This document shows, piece by piece, positions 21,975 to 30,077 of a stretch of 64,000 bases of DNA (position 1 is its first letter; each line of letters begins with the position of its first letter). Source of the stretch: Actinobacillus arthritidis (GTDB lineage Bacteria; Pseudomonadota; Gammaproteobacteria; Enterobacterales; Pasteurellaceae); assembly GCF_029774155.1 (NCBI RefSeq), contig NZ_CP103833.1, positions 1,488,001 through 1,552,000 on the forward strand, in the 5' to 3' direction. The notes below the pieces were generated by a model. It worked only from the letters and a program-made list of their open reading frames with translations, was not told where the DNA came from and made no database searches. The position numbers and the translations under genes are program-made.

Positions 21975-22493
21975 ATGAAAAATTTAACAGTTTTAGCACT
22001 AGCAGGATTATTTTCTGCTTCAGCATTTGCCGCACCGGTAGGTAATACATTTACCGGCATTGGTGTTGGTGTAGATTTAACTACTGCAAAATATAAAGTT
22101 AACGGTGTTAAAGGTAAACAATCAACTGGCCCTGCATTAGTGGTTGATTATGGTATGGACTACGGCAACAATTTAGTCGGCGTGGTACAAGGCAAAGTCA
22201 AAACCGGTAGCACTAAAGTATTTAGCGATGTAAAACAAAAAACGAAATATACCGTAGCTTATCAACAAGGTTACCGTGTAGGTTCAGACTTACTACCGTA
22301 TGTTAAAGTTGATGTTGCACAAAGCAAAGTAGGTGACGCTAATTTCCGTGGTTACGGCTACGGTGCTGGTGCTAAATATGCTGTATCAAGCAATGTGGAA
22401 ATCGGTGCTGAATATACACGTAGCAACTTGAAGAAAAGCGGTGATAAGTTAAAAGGTAACGAATTTACGGCAAACGTAGGTTACCGTTTCTAA
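21975..22493 (+). CDS. Small outer-membrane beta-barrel protein (opacity/porin-like)
   Basis: A 172-residue secreted protein with a clear signal peptide, MKNLTVLALAGLFSASAFA, cleaved before APVGN. The mature part has alternating-residue beta strands and the terminal Phe of outer-membrane barrels (NVGYRF). Strand-like repeats such as GYGYGAGAKYAVSSNVEIGAEYTR suggest an 8-stranded OmpX/Opa-like barrel. I cannot assign a specific function. It is followed by a strong uptake-signal terminator shared with convergent kdsC. Confidence 0.75.
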   Translation: MKNLTVLALAGLFSASAFAAPVGNTFTGIGVGVDLTTAKYKVNGVKGKQSTGPALVVDYGMDYGNNLVGVVQGKVKTGSTKVFSDVKQKTKYTVAYQQGYRVGSDLLPYVKVDVAQSKVGDANFRGYGYGAGAKYAVSSNVEIGAEYTRSNLKKSGDKLKGNEFTANVGYRF

Positions 22494-22510
22494 TTATTTC
22501 ATCCCTTATA

Positions 22511-22557
22511 ATAAGCGGTCGTTTCTTGCAAAAAATTTGCGAAAAACGACCGCTTAT
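22511..22557. terminator. Bidirectional terminator of paired uptake signals
   Basis: ATAAGCGGTCGTTT (22511-22524) and AAACGACCGCTTAT (22544-22557) form a 14-bp stem followed by a T run. It lies between the convergent barrel gene and kdsC and can serve both. Confidence 0.88.
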
Positions 22558-22576
22558 TTTTTTATTCATGCTTTAT

Positions 22577-23113
22577 TTACTGAGCCATTTTTTCGGCGAC
22601 AGTAAGAAAACCATCTGCGGTCGCATAGATTTCTTCAAAGCCCTGTGCTTGTAAAATGCGATCAGACACTTCACGAAAAGCTCCTTCACCGCCGGCTTTT
22701 TCTAATACCCAATTCGCTTTTGCTTTTACATAGTCGTGTGCATTACGAGTCGCAATCGCTAAACCACAAACCTCAAATGCCGGTAAATCTAACGTATCAT
22801 CGCCGATAAAGGCGGTTTGCTCCGCAGTGACACCGGCTTCTTGCATCAATTCAAAACACGCGGAACGTTTTTCCATTTTGCCTAATTTAAATAGCGGTAC
22901 TTTCAGTACTTCAATACGTTTACGCAACAATGCCGAATCGCCACCGGATAAAATCGCCACTTGAATCCCACAGGTTTGCGGCATTTTCATCCCTAAGCCG
23001 TCATGGACGTGAAAACGTTTCATCACTTCGCCTTCAGCGGTGTAATACATTCCACCGTCGGTAAGTACGCCATCCACATCGGTAATCACTAATTTAATCT
23101 GAGTTAAATCCAT
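22577..23113 (-). CDS. kdsC: 3-deoxy-D-manno-octulosonate 8-phosphate phosphatase
   Basis: HAD-family phosphatase that releases KDO for lipopolysaccharide core synthesis. The start at ATG 23113 (MDLTQIKLVITDVDGVLTDG) is supported by a GAGGAA site; an earlier TTG gives only five extra residues. The 178-residue length fits the small cap-less tetrameric type. The HAD nucleophile is in DVDGVLTDG, motif II is ILSGGDS and motif IV is GDDTLD. Confidence 0.93.
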   Translation of the reverse strand: MDLTQIKLVITDVDGVLTDGGMYYTAEGEVMKRFHVHDGLGMKMPQTCGIQVAILSGGDSALLRKRIEVLKVPLFKLGKMEKRSACFELMQEAGVTAEQTAFIGDDTLDLPAFEVCGLAIATRNAHDYVKAKANWVLEKAGGEGAFREVSDRILQAQGFEEIYATADGFLTVAEKMAQ

Positions 23114-23167
23114 TATTCTGTTCCTCAATATGCTATGATTTATTCATTATAGTTTTTGGAGTTACAA

Positions 23168-23863
23168 ATGTCGATTTCTCAAAATTTATCTCAGATCAAT
23201 CAGCAAATTCAGCAAATCTCACAGCAATTTAATCGTACTAACGTACACCTATTAGCAGTTTCTAAAACCAAACCGGTTGAAGCAATTGAAGAAGCGATTA
23301 CTGCCGGACAAACCGCTTTTGGCGAAAACTATGTGCAAGAAGGTGTAGAGAAAATTACTTATTTTGCTCAACAACCAAATTTAGAGTGGCATTTTATTGG
23401 ACCGTTACAGTCGAATAAAACCCGTTTAGTAGCGGAAAATTTTGATTGGATTCAAACCGTTGACCGTCTAAAAATTGCGGAACGATTGAATGCACAGCGT
23501 CCGGCAAATAAAGCACCGCTCAATGTGCTGATTCAGATTAATATTAGTGATGAGGAATCTAAATCGGGCATCCAACCCAAAGAGTTAGATGCGTTGGCAA
23601 AAGCGATTAGCCAATTACCGAATTTACGTTTACGTGGTTTAATGGCGATTCCAAAGCCAGAAAGTGAGCCAGAACAGCAAAAAATCGCATTGCGTAAAAT
23701 GCGACAACTTTTTGACCGCTTGCAAGCAGAGTTTGAAGGCATTGATACGCTTTCAATGGGAATGAGTGATGATATGCAAAGTGCAATTGAATGCGGCTCA
23801 ACGATGGTGCGTATCGGCACAGCGATTTTTGGGGCGAGGGATTATTCGATTAAAAGCGCTTAA
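23168..23863 (+). CDS. yggS: YggS-family PLP homeostasis protein
   Basis: Single-domain alanine-racemase-fold protein that binds PLP without known catalytic activity and helps balance vitamin B6 and amino-acid pools. The ATG at 23168 follows TTGGAG; this gives 231 residues. The PLP lysine is in LLAVSKTKP (about 36-40). Other family blocks are FGENYVQEG, WHFIGPLQSNK and the C-terminal MGMSDDMQSAIECGSTMVRIG segment. Confidence 0.93.
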   Translation: MSISQNLSQINQQIQQISQQFNRTNVHLLAVSKTKPVEAIEEAITAGQTAFGENYVQEGVEKITYFAQQPNLEWHFIGPLQSNKTRLVAENFDWIQTVDRLKIAERLNAQRPANKAPLNVLIQINISDEESKSGIQPKELDALAKAISQLPNLRLRGLMAIPKPESEPEQQKIALRKMRQLFDRLQAEFEGIDTLSMGMSDDMQSAIECGSTMVRIGTAIFGARDYSIKSA

Positions 23864-23923
23864 TTTGCAAAAAATTTAGTAAATCAGACCGCTTAAATCA
23901 TAGCCAATAAATAAAAAATTCTG

Positions 23924-23993
23924 TATAATCTCGCCCTTTCGTGAATTGTGATCTTGATCACACTAGATCACAATAAGCGGGGGCGATTCCCCC
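23924..23993 (+). promoter_or_regulatory. Promoter and perfect CRP site in the typA leader
   Basis: A TATAAT box lies at 23924-23929. It is followed by TGTGATCTTGATCACA (23947-23962), a perfect match to the CRP consensus TGTGA-N6-TCACA. If the TATAAT is used, the CRP site is centred about 19 bp downstream of the start point, where CRP would block rather than activate; a second promoter downstream could change this. A GGGGG-CGATT-CCCCC hairpin (23979-23993) follows in the leader. Confidence 0.65.
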
Positions 23994-24055
23994 CTATAAA
24001 GATTTCCACGGTGCGTGTAAACGTACCCTATATTCAACTCAATAAAGACATTTCA

Positions 24056-25903
24056 ATGCAAAATTTAGATATCAATAAATTGCGTAATATCGCAATTATC
24101 GCGCACGTTGACCACGGTAAAACAACACTTGTAGATAAACTTTTACAACAATCAGGCACATTAGGTGAAACACGTGGTGACGCAGACGAGCGTGTAATGG
24201 ACTCAAATGTTCTTGAAAAAGAACGTGGTATTACCATCCTTGCAAAAAATACAGCAATTAACTGGAACGATTACCGTATCAATATCGTAGATACGCCGGG
24301 ACACGCGGACTTCGGTGGTGAAGTAGAACGTGTTCTTTCAATGGTTGACTCTGTGTTATTAGTGGTAGATGCGTTTGACGGCCCAATGCCGCAAACACGT
24401 TTCGTAACACAAAAAGCGTTTGCGCACGGTTTAAAACCGATCGTAGTTATCAATAAAGTTGACCGTCCAGGCGCACGACCTGACTGGGTTGTGGATCAAG
24501 TATTCGATTTATTCGTAAACTTAGGTGCAACTGACGAGCAATTAGATTTCCCAATTATTTATGCATCGGCATTAATGGGTGTTGCAGGTTTAGAGCACGA
24601 AGATTTAGCGGAAGATATGACTCCGTTATTCCAAGCGATCGTTGATCACGTTGAACCGCCAAAAGTGGAATTAAACGCACCGTTCCAAATGCAAATCTCA
24701 CAATTAGACTACAACAACTATGTGGGTGTAATCGGTATCGGCCGTATTAAACGCGGTTCAATCAAACCAAACCAAACGGTTACTGTGATCGATTCTGAAG
24801 GCAAAACCCGTAACGGTAAAGTGGGTCAAGTATTAGGTCACTTAGGTTTACAACGTTATGAAGCGACAGAAGCATTTGCCGGCGACATCATCGCAATTAC
24901 CGGTTTAGGCGAATTAAATATTTCAGATACGATTTGTGATATTAACAACGTAGAAGCATTACCGGCGTTAACTGTTGATGAACCGACCGTAACGATGTTC
25001 TTCTGTGTAAATACTTCTCCATTCTGTGGTCAAGAAGGTAAGTTTGTTACATCACGTCAAATCCTTGAGCGTTTAAACAAAGAATTAGTACACAACGTAG
25101 CATTACGTGTAGAAGAAACACCAAACCCGGATGAGTTCCGTGTATCTGGCCGTGGTGAGTTACACTTATCGGTATTAATCGAAAATATGCGTCGTGAAGG
25201 TTACGAATTAGCAGTATCTCGCCCGAAAGTAATCTATAAAGAAGAAAACGGCAAAAAACAAGAGCCGTTTGAACAAGTAACGATTGATATCGAAGAACAA
25301 CACCAAGGTGCGGTAATGGAAGCATTAGGTATCCGTAAAGGTGAAGTGAAGGATATGATTCCGGACGGTAAAGGTCGTACTCGTTTAGAATACGTGATTC
25401 CAAGCCGTGGTTTAATCGGTTTCCGTAACGAATTTATGACAATGACTTCTGGTACTGGTTTACTTTACTCAAGCTTCAGCCACTATGATGACGTAAAACC
25501 GGGTGAAATCGGTCAGCGTAAAAACGGTGTGTTAATTTCTAACGCAACCGGTAAAGCGCTGGCTTACGCCTTATTCGGTTTACAAGAACGTGGTAAATTA
25601 ATGATTGATCACGGTGTGGACGTTTATGAAGGTCAAATTATCGGTATTCACAGCCGTGGTAACGACTTAACCGTAAACTGTTTACAAGGTAAGAAATTAA
25701 CTAATATGCGTGCGTCAGGTAAAGATGATGCTATCGTGTTAACGACACCGGTGAAAATGACGTTAGAGCAGGCATTAGAATTTATCGATGATGATGAGTT
25801 AGTCGAAGTAACACCACAATCCATTCGTGTGCGTAAACGTTTATTAACCGAAAATGATCGTAAACGTGCAAGCCGTACGACAACAAGTACCAGCACAAAA
25901 TAG
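24056..25903 (+). CDS. typA: Ribosome-associated GTPase BipA/TypA
   Basis: Translational GTPase related to EF-G that aids 50S assembly and stress adaptation. The start at ATG 24056 ([25 protein letters not shown]) gives 615 residues against 607 in E. coli; an upstream in-frame start lies within the regulatory leader. G motifs are AHVDHGKTT (P-loop), [13 protein letters not shown] and NKVD. The C-terminal BipA region with [11 protein letters not shown] and NLTV segments is intact. A perfect CRP site lies upstream. Confidence 0.95.
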   Translation: MQNLDINKLRNIAIIAHVDHGKTTLVDKLLQQSGTLGETRGDADERVMDSNVLEKERGITILAKNTAINWNDYRINIVDTPGHADFGGEVERVLSMVDSVLLVVDAFDGPMPQTRFVTQKAFAHGLKPIVVINKVDRPGARPDWVVDQVFDLFVNLGATDEQLDFPIIYASALMGVAGLEHEDLAEDMTPLFQAIVDHVEPPKVELNAPFQMQISQLDYNNYVGVIGIGRIKRGSIKPNQTVTVIDSEGKTRNGKVGQVLGHLGLQRYEATEAFAGDIIAITGLGELNISDTICDINNVEALPALTVDEPTVTMFFCVNTSPFCGQEGKFVTSRQILERLNKELVHNVALRVEETPNPDEFRVSGRGELHLSVLIENMRREGYELAVSRPKVIYKEENGKKQEPFEQVTIDIEEQHQGAVMEALGIRKGEVKDMIPDGKGRTRLEYVIPSRGLIGFRNEFMTMTSGTGLLYSSFSHYDDVKPGEIGQRKNGVLISNATGKALAYALFGLQERGKLMIDHGVDVYEGQIIGIHSRGNDLTVNCLQGKKLTNMRASGKDDAIVLTTPVKMTLEQALEFIDDDELVEVTPQSIRVRKRLLTENDRKRASRTTTSTSTK

Positions 25904-25926
25904 TTTATTAATTTAACCTAATCAAT

Positions 25927-25960
25927 GCCCGTTGTGCTTAGCTAGCAAGCGGGCGTTTTT
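25927..25960 (+). terminator. Terminator after typA
   Basis: GCCCG...CGGGC outer stem with inner pairing, followed by a run of seven T residues, 24 bp after the stop. Confidence 0.75.
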
Positions 25961-26064
25961 TTAGGACTTTTTGCAAACAACTGATAGAATTTGACCGCTT
26001 ACCCGTCTATTCAAGCTGGTATTTGCCAATGAATAATCCGTTTAGTTTTTATAAGGAATGAATT

Positions 26065-26328
26065 ATGTTCGTAGAAATTTATGGTCGTATGACTTGCCCA
26101 TACTGCACACGTGCGAAAGCATTAGCCGAAAAAATGAAAGGCGAATTAGCTGATTTCGATTTTAAATTTATTGATATGATCGCTGAAGGCATTTCAAAAG
26201 AAGATTTAGAACCACGTGTCGGTAAACCAGTTGCGACTGTGCCACAAATTTTCTTAGATAATGTTCACGTTGGTGGTTGTACTGATTTCCAAGCGTTAGT
26301 AAAAGAAAAATTCGGTATCGAGGTTTAA
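26065..26328 (+). CDS. grxA: Glutaredoxin 1-type protein
   Basis: Glutathione-dependent disulfide reductase, 87 residues. The active site is CPYC (Cys11, Cys14), with the cis-proline in ATVPQIF and the glutathione-binding VGGCTDF near the C-terminus. The MFVEIYGRMTCPYC start and length match GrxA of enteric bacteria, which reduces ribonucleotide reductase. It is monocistronic, with its own ribosome site (AAGGA) and terminator. Confidence 0.92.
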   Translation: MFVEIYGRMTCPYCTRAKALAEKMKGELADFDFKFIDMIAEGISKEDLEPRVGKPVATVPQIFLDNVHVGGCTDFQALVKEKFGIEV

Positions 26329-26346
26329 TTTCTCAATCTCATAAAC

Positions 26347-26372
26347 AAGGCGACAGATGTCGCCTTTCTTTT
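26347..26372 (+). terminator. Terminator after grxA
   Basis: AAGGCGACA-GA-TGTCGCCTT stem followed by a pyrimidine-rich tail (TCTTTT), 19 bp after the stop. Confidence 0.8.
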
Positions 26373-26454
26373 AGGCGATACGTAAACGGTTTGTGGTTGT
26401 CATTTTATCTGCCCTATGTTGTGTTTAACGTTGTGTTTAAATTTTAGATATAAA

Positions 26455-26579
26455 AAAACCTCCCGAAAGTCATCTTCCGAGAGGTCATGTATTTTGTTGC
26501 GATATATGCTTGCGATTTATACGTACTCAGAAGATTTGTATCTTCCGACCACGCATTCAAATGCCCGAAAGATATCGGT
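26455..26579 (-). ncRNA. Candidate small RNA, divergent from purC
   Basis: On the minus strand an 11-bp stem (two G-U pairs, 6-nt loop) ending GGGAGG is followed by seven T residues. It is a textbook intrinsic terminator at about 26490-26449, yet no minus-strand gene precedes it. Upstream, TTGCGA-N18-TACTAT (minus-strand positions 26615-26586) could be a promoter, predicting an RNA of about 125 nt. An inner hairpin GGAAGAT-ACAA-ATCTTC is present and there is no convincing ORF. A repeated AATGAT element near the promoter is weakly Fur-like. The remaining part of the 345-bp gap, 26373-26454, shows nothing. Confidence 0.5.
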
Positions 26580-26609
26580 TGAATGATAGTAATGATATTT
26601 AGAATAAAT

Positions 26610-26638
26610 TCGCAATCGTTTGCGTAAAAGAGTATAAT
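26610..26638 (+). promoter_or_regulatory. PurR box and -10 element of purC
   Basis: TCGCAATCGTTTGCGT (26610-26625) matches the PurR operator (ACGCAAACGTTTGCGT) closely and sits just upstream of TATAAT (26633-26638), so bound PurR would block the purC promoter. Confidence 0.75.
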
Positions 26639-26673
26639 TCACCTTAGTTTTTCTTCTACAGGAATTTTTCACT

Positions 26674-27531
26674 ATGCAAATTAGCCTCAAAAAAATCTAC
26701 TCTGGTAAAGTACGTGATCTTTATGAAATTGATGATAAACGTATGTTAATGGTAGCCACCGACCGTTTATCCGCATTTGATGTGATCTTAGATGATCCGA
26801 TTCCTCGTAAAGGCGAGATCCTGACTCAAATTTCTAATTTCTGGTTCCAAAAATTAGCCCATATTATGCCGAATCATTTTACTGGCGATTCTGTTTTTGA
26901 TGTATTACCGAAAGAAGAAGCGGAAGCAATTCAGCACCGTGCCGTAGTTTGTAAACGCTTAACACCGGTAAAAATCGAATCGATTGTGCGTGGTTATTTA
27001 ACTGGTTCAGGTTTAAAAGACTATAAGCAAACCGGCACGATTTGTGGCTTAAAATTACCGGAAGGTTTAGTGGAAGCCAGCAAGTTGCCACAACCGATTT
27101 TCACTCCGTCAAGCAAAGCGGAAGTGGGCGATCACGATATCAATATTTCATACGAAGAATGCGAACGCCAAATCGGTGCGGAATTAGCCGCAAAAGTACG
27201 TGATGCGCCGATTGCACTTTATACTGAAGCGACGGAATATGCACTTACTAAAGGTATTATTATTTGTGATACCAAATTTGAATTCGGTTTAGATGAGAAC
27301 GGCACACTGACTTTAATGGATGAAGTGCTAACCCCTGATTCAAGCCGTTTTTGGTCGGCAGAGGCTTATCAAGAAGGTACAAACCCACCGTCATTCGACA
27401 AGCAATTTGTGCGTGACTGGTTGGAAAACAGCGGCTGGAACAAACAAGCTCCGGCACCGAAAGTACCGGCGGACGTAATTGAAAAAACCGTGGCGAAATA
27501 CCAAGAAGCGTTAGATTTATTAACCAAATAA
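26674..27531 (+). CDS. purC: SAICAR synthase
   Basis: Phosphoribosylaminoimidazole-succinocarboxamide synthase, which joins aspartate to CAIR in purine synthesis. The 285 residues include [11 protein letters not shown], the nucleotide/substrate block [27 protein letters not shown] and [12 protein letters not shown]. The protein starts [15 protein letters not shown] after a CAGGAA ribosome site. A PurR box upstream indicates purine repression. Confidence 0.95.
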   Translation: MQISLKKIYSGKVRDLYEIDDKRMLMVATDRLSAFDVILDDPIPRKGEILTQISNFWFQKLAHIMPNHFTGDSVFDVLPKEEAEAIQHRAVVCKRLTPVKIESIVRGYLTGSGLKDYKQTGTICGLKLPEGLVEASKLPQPIFTPSSKAEVGDHDINISYEECERQIGAELAAKVRDAPIALYTEATEYALTKGIIICDTKFEFGLDENGTLTLMDEVLTPDSSRFWSAEAYQEGTNPPSFDKQFVRDWLENSGWNKQAPAPKVPADVIEKTVAKYQEALDLLTK

Positions 27532-27551
27532 TTCTCGCTTTTCTCTAAAAG

Positions 27552-27595
27552 CAAGCGGTCGGATTCTGCAAATTTTTTGCAAATTCCGACCGCTT
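27552..27595. terminator. Uptake-signal terminator between convergent genes
   Basis: CAAGCGGTCGGA (27552-27563) pairs with TCCGACCGCTTG (27584-27595), with further A/T pairing inside. It lies between purC and the convergent DUF2322 gene. Confidence 0.85.
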
Positions 27596-27622
27596 GTTGT
27601 TTTGCGAGTGACTTCACGCTAA

Positions 27623-27940
27623 TTACTTAGCGACAGGCTCGAGCGTTAATGCTAAATCTTCGTTAATGACTTTGAATAATAAGTCGATATTCGGGTGTTT
27701 ACCGGCATTTTGTTTTGCGTCTTCCACGTGTTCAGCAAACCATTCAATACCTTGTTGTGCCGCTGAAGCGGTTAATTTCCCGTCAAACTTTTCCGCTAAG
27801 GCATTGTACAGTTTAAGTGAACCCAATTTGCCTTCCACAGCCGGAATATGATGAATCACCTCCCCTTGTGCGTTACACACATTTAAACCGGTAAGATGAT
27901 CAACCGCTGAGAAGGTTGCTAAATAGTCTTTAAATTGCAT
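27623..27940 (-). CDS. DUF2322-like conserved hypothetical protein
   Basis: A 105-residue soluble protein beginning MQFKDYLATFSAVDHLTGLN, with no signal peptide or membrane segment. The composition and opening resemble the DUF2322 family found in Pasteurellaceae and Neisseria. The function is unknown. It is monocistronic, between the purC and fhuA terminators. Confidence 0.65.
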   Translation of the reverse strand: MQFKDYLATFSAVDHLTGLNVCNAQGEVIHHIPAVEGKLGSLKLYNALAEKFDGKLTASAAQQGIEWFAEHVEDAKQNAGKHPNIDLLFKVINEDLALTLEPVAK

Positions 27941-27964
27941 ATTGTTTCCTTATGATTATGATAA

Positions 27965-27991
27965 AAAAGAGCTGAGATTATCAGCTCTTTT
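27965..27991 (-). terminator. Terminator of the fhu operon
   Basis: AAAAGAGCTGA/TCAGCTCTTTT, an 11-bp stem with a 5-nt loop and a minus-strand T run, lies 15 bp after the fhuA stop. Confidence 0.85.
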
Positions 27992-28006
27992 GATAGGTTT
28001 TGCAAA

Positions 28007-30031
28007 TTAGAATTTGTAGGTTAAGTTCGCTGTAACTTTGCGTCCTTCTCCGTAATAACAATAGAAACTACAACTTGCTAAGTATTTCTTATTAAACAGA
28101 TTATCCACATTAACTTGTGCCACCCAGTTTTTCGCAAATTCATATTTAGCCGATAAATCTGCAAGTGTGTAGTGACCTATTTTATAACCTTTATAGTATT
28201 GTTCATCAGTAGTTGAGCCTACATAGCGTATACCTGCACCAACAGTTAAACCATTTAGCACATTATCAGCAAAACGGTAATTTAATTTTGCCGCATAAGC
28301 ATGTCGAGGAATCAGTGCCGAACGGATACTTTGCGAAACGGAGAGATCGGTTTTTGCTTTTGTATAGGTATAAGCGAATTGACCGGATAAGTTATCCGTA
28401 AATCCTAAATTTGCTTGAAGTTCTACGCCATGGCTTTTTTGTTTACCCGCTTGAACCGAAATATTGCTTGGATCTGCAATCAATGTATTCTTCTCCTCAA
28501 GATCAAACCATGCTAAAGAGAATGTGCCATTGATAAAACTTGGTAAATATTTAAAACCGACTTCGTACTGTTTGCCTTCAAATGGTTTATAAGCACGTCC
28601 ATAGTCATCATTACCCGACACTGCTCGGAATGATTCCGAATAATTTGCGTAAGGTGCTAAACCATTATCAAATTGATACATTAAACCGGTTGAATAACTA
28701 TTATGACTTACGTTGTAACCGGTGATTGCGCCATTTGATTCTGAATTTGCACGTACATCGTCATGGCGAGCAGACACATTCCATAACCAATTTTTATAAC
28801 GTAATTGATTCTGTGCGTATAAACCTAGCTGAATAGTTTTGAGATTATAAGATTTCCCTATTGGGTTATAAGGTGTTTGTCCATAAATAGGGTTGAACAT
28901 ATTGATGGAATTAACCGTCTGACCGAACCCCTCATTGATCCCTTTGGTTTCTGAGTGTTGATAATCTACGCCAACTGTTGTTGTGTTATCAAATTCGCCT
29001 ATGTTCCAATTCTTACTGATCCGATTATCAAATGTATGATTATTAGTATGACCGACTGTATAAGCATAGCCACGAGAAGCATTTGCGACTTGATCGGAAC
29101 TCCATGCAAAAGTATTGTACTGATCAATATTCAGACGGCTAAAACGATAATTCTGAGTAAATTGCCAACCTTCTGGAAATTTATTCGTATACTCATACCC
29201 TAAAGAATATTGGCTACGATCCGTATAATCTTGGCTAGGCTCTCCCAAATTCACACCATGCGAAATTGTGCCGTTTGGAGTTGGAATTAATGACCCGTAA
29301 GCCGGTAAAAACGGATTAACCGGCACTCCGACATCTTTTTGTACACTCGCTAATAACGTTAATGTTGCCGTATTGGAAATATCCCAAGTTAGGCTAGGTG
29401 CAAAATAATAACTTTCTAACCATGTTCCATTTAACTGTCCATGGCGTTTATTATAATCTCCGACTACTCGATAACGTAGATTGTCCGCGAACTGGTTGCT
29501 CACATCAAAACTTACTCCACGCTCATCTTTATTACCGCCCGTCAGTTTTATTTCGCCTTTAGGTTCCTTGCTTGGTCGTTTACTGACTAAATTCACTAAA
29601 CCGCCTGTTTCCACAGCACCATAAGTAAAAGAATCTGCACCTTTTACTACTTCAATACTTTCTAAACCGTAAGTATTTGGTAACCATACAAAGAAACCAT
29701 TTTTCCCTAATGCGGTACCGTCTAACGTCATAGAAGCATCAAAACCACGAATCTTAAACCAATCCGTATCATTATCTCCACCATAAGGCTCTGTCACAAT
29801 ACCTGCTTCATAGCGTAAAGCCTGATCCACTTTTTGTGCATTTTCATCTGCAATTTGTGCATCATTAATCACATTAACCGATTTAGGTGTCATATATTCC
29901 ACCTTACCTGCTTTAGAAACAGAGCCGACCACCGACACCTCATCCAATACTGCGGTTTCTTGTGCGATTGCCGGTGAGATGGCTAAGGTAACTGCCGAAG
30001 CGACTGTCGAATAGAAAAACGTTTTTTTCAT
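28007..30031 (-). CDS. fhuA: Ferrichrome TonB-dependent outer-membrane receptor
   Basis: Outer-membrane receptor importing ferric hydroxamate siderophores with TonB energy. The start at ATG 30031 is set by the AGGGTGA site 7 bases upstream; a GTG nine bases earlier is less likely. The protein has 674 residues: signal peptide ending ISPAIAQE, a TonB-box region DEVSVVG, a plug domain (about 45-155) with ALRYEAGIVTEPYGG and IEVVKGADSFTYGAVETGG, and a 22-strand barrel ending in NLTYKF. It is last in fhuCDBA, 46 bp after fhuB. Iron (Fur) control is expected. Confidence 0.93.
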   Translation of the reverse strand: MKKTFFYSTVASAVTLAISPAIAQETAVLDEVSVVGSVSKAGKVEYMTPKSVNVINDAQIADENAQKVDQALRYEAGIVTEPYGGDNDTDWFKIRGFDASMTLDGTALGKNGFFVWLPNTYGLESIEVVKGADSFTYGAVETGGLVNLVSKRPSKEPKGEIKLTGGNKDERGVSFDVSNQFADNLRYRVVGDYNKRHGQLNGTWLESYYFAPSLTWDISNTATLTLLASVQKDVGVPVNPFLPAYGSLIPTPNGTISHGVNLGEPSQDYTDRSQYSLGYEYTNKFPEGWQFTQNYRFSRLNIDQYNTFAWSSDQVANASRGYAYTVGHTNNHTFDNRISKNWNIGEFDNTTTVGVDYQHSETKGINEGFGQTVNSINMFNPIYGQTPYNPIGKSYNLKTIQLGLYAQNQLRYKNWLWNVSARHDDVRANSESNGAITGYNVSHNSYSTGLMYQFDNGLAPYANYSESFRAVSGNDDYGRAYKPFEGKQYEVGFKYLPSFINGTFSLAWFDLEEKNTLIADPSNISVQAGKQKSHGVELQANLGFTDNLSGQFAYTYTKAKTDLSVSQSIRSALIPRHAYAAKLNYRFADNVLNGLTVGAGIRYVGSTTDEQYYKGYKIGHYTLADLSAKYEFAKNWVAQVNVDNLFNKKYLASCSFYCYYGEGRKVTANLTYKF

Positions 30032-30077
30032 TTTATTCACCCTAAAGTGTTGTTAAGAATTTTTTAAATTGTGAAGG

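Noticed and set aside
26371..26403. Ten-codon minus-strand ORF (MTTTNRLRIA) near grxA
   Set aside because: Too short, located beyond the terminator of the candidate small RNA, and no conserved partner visible.
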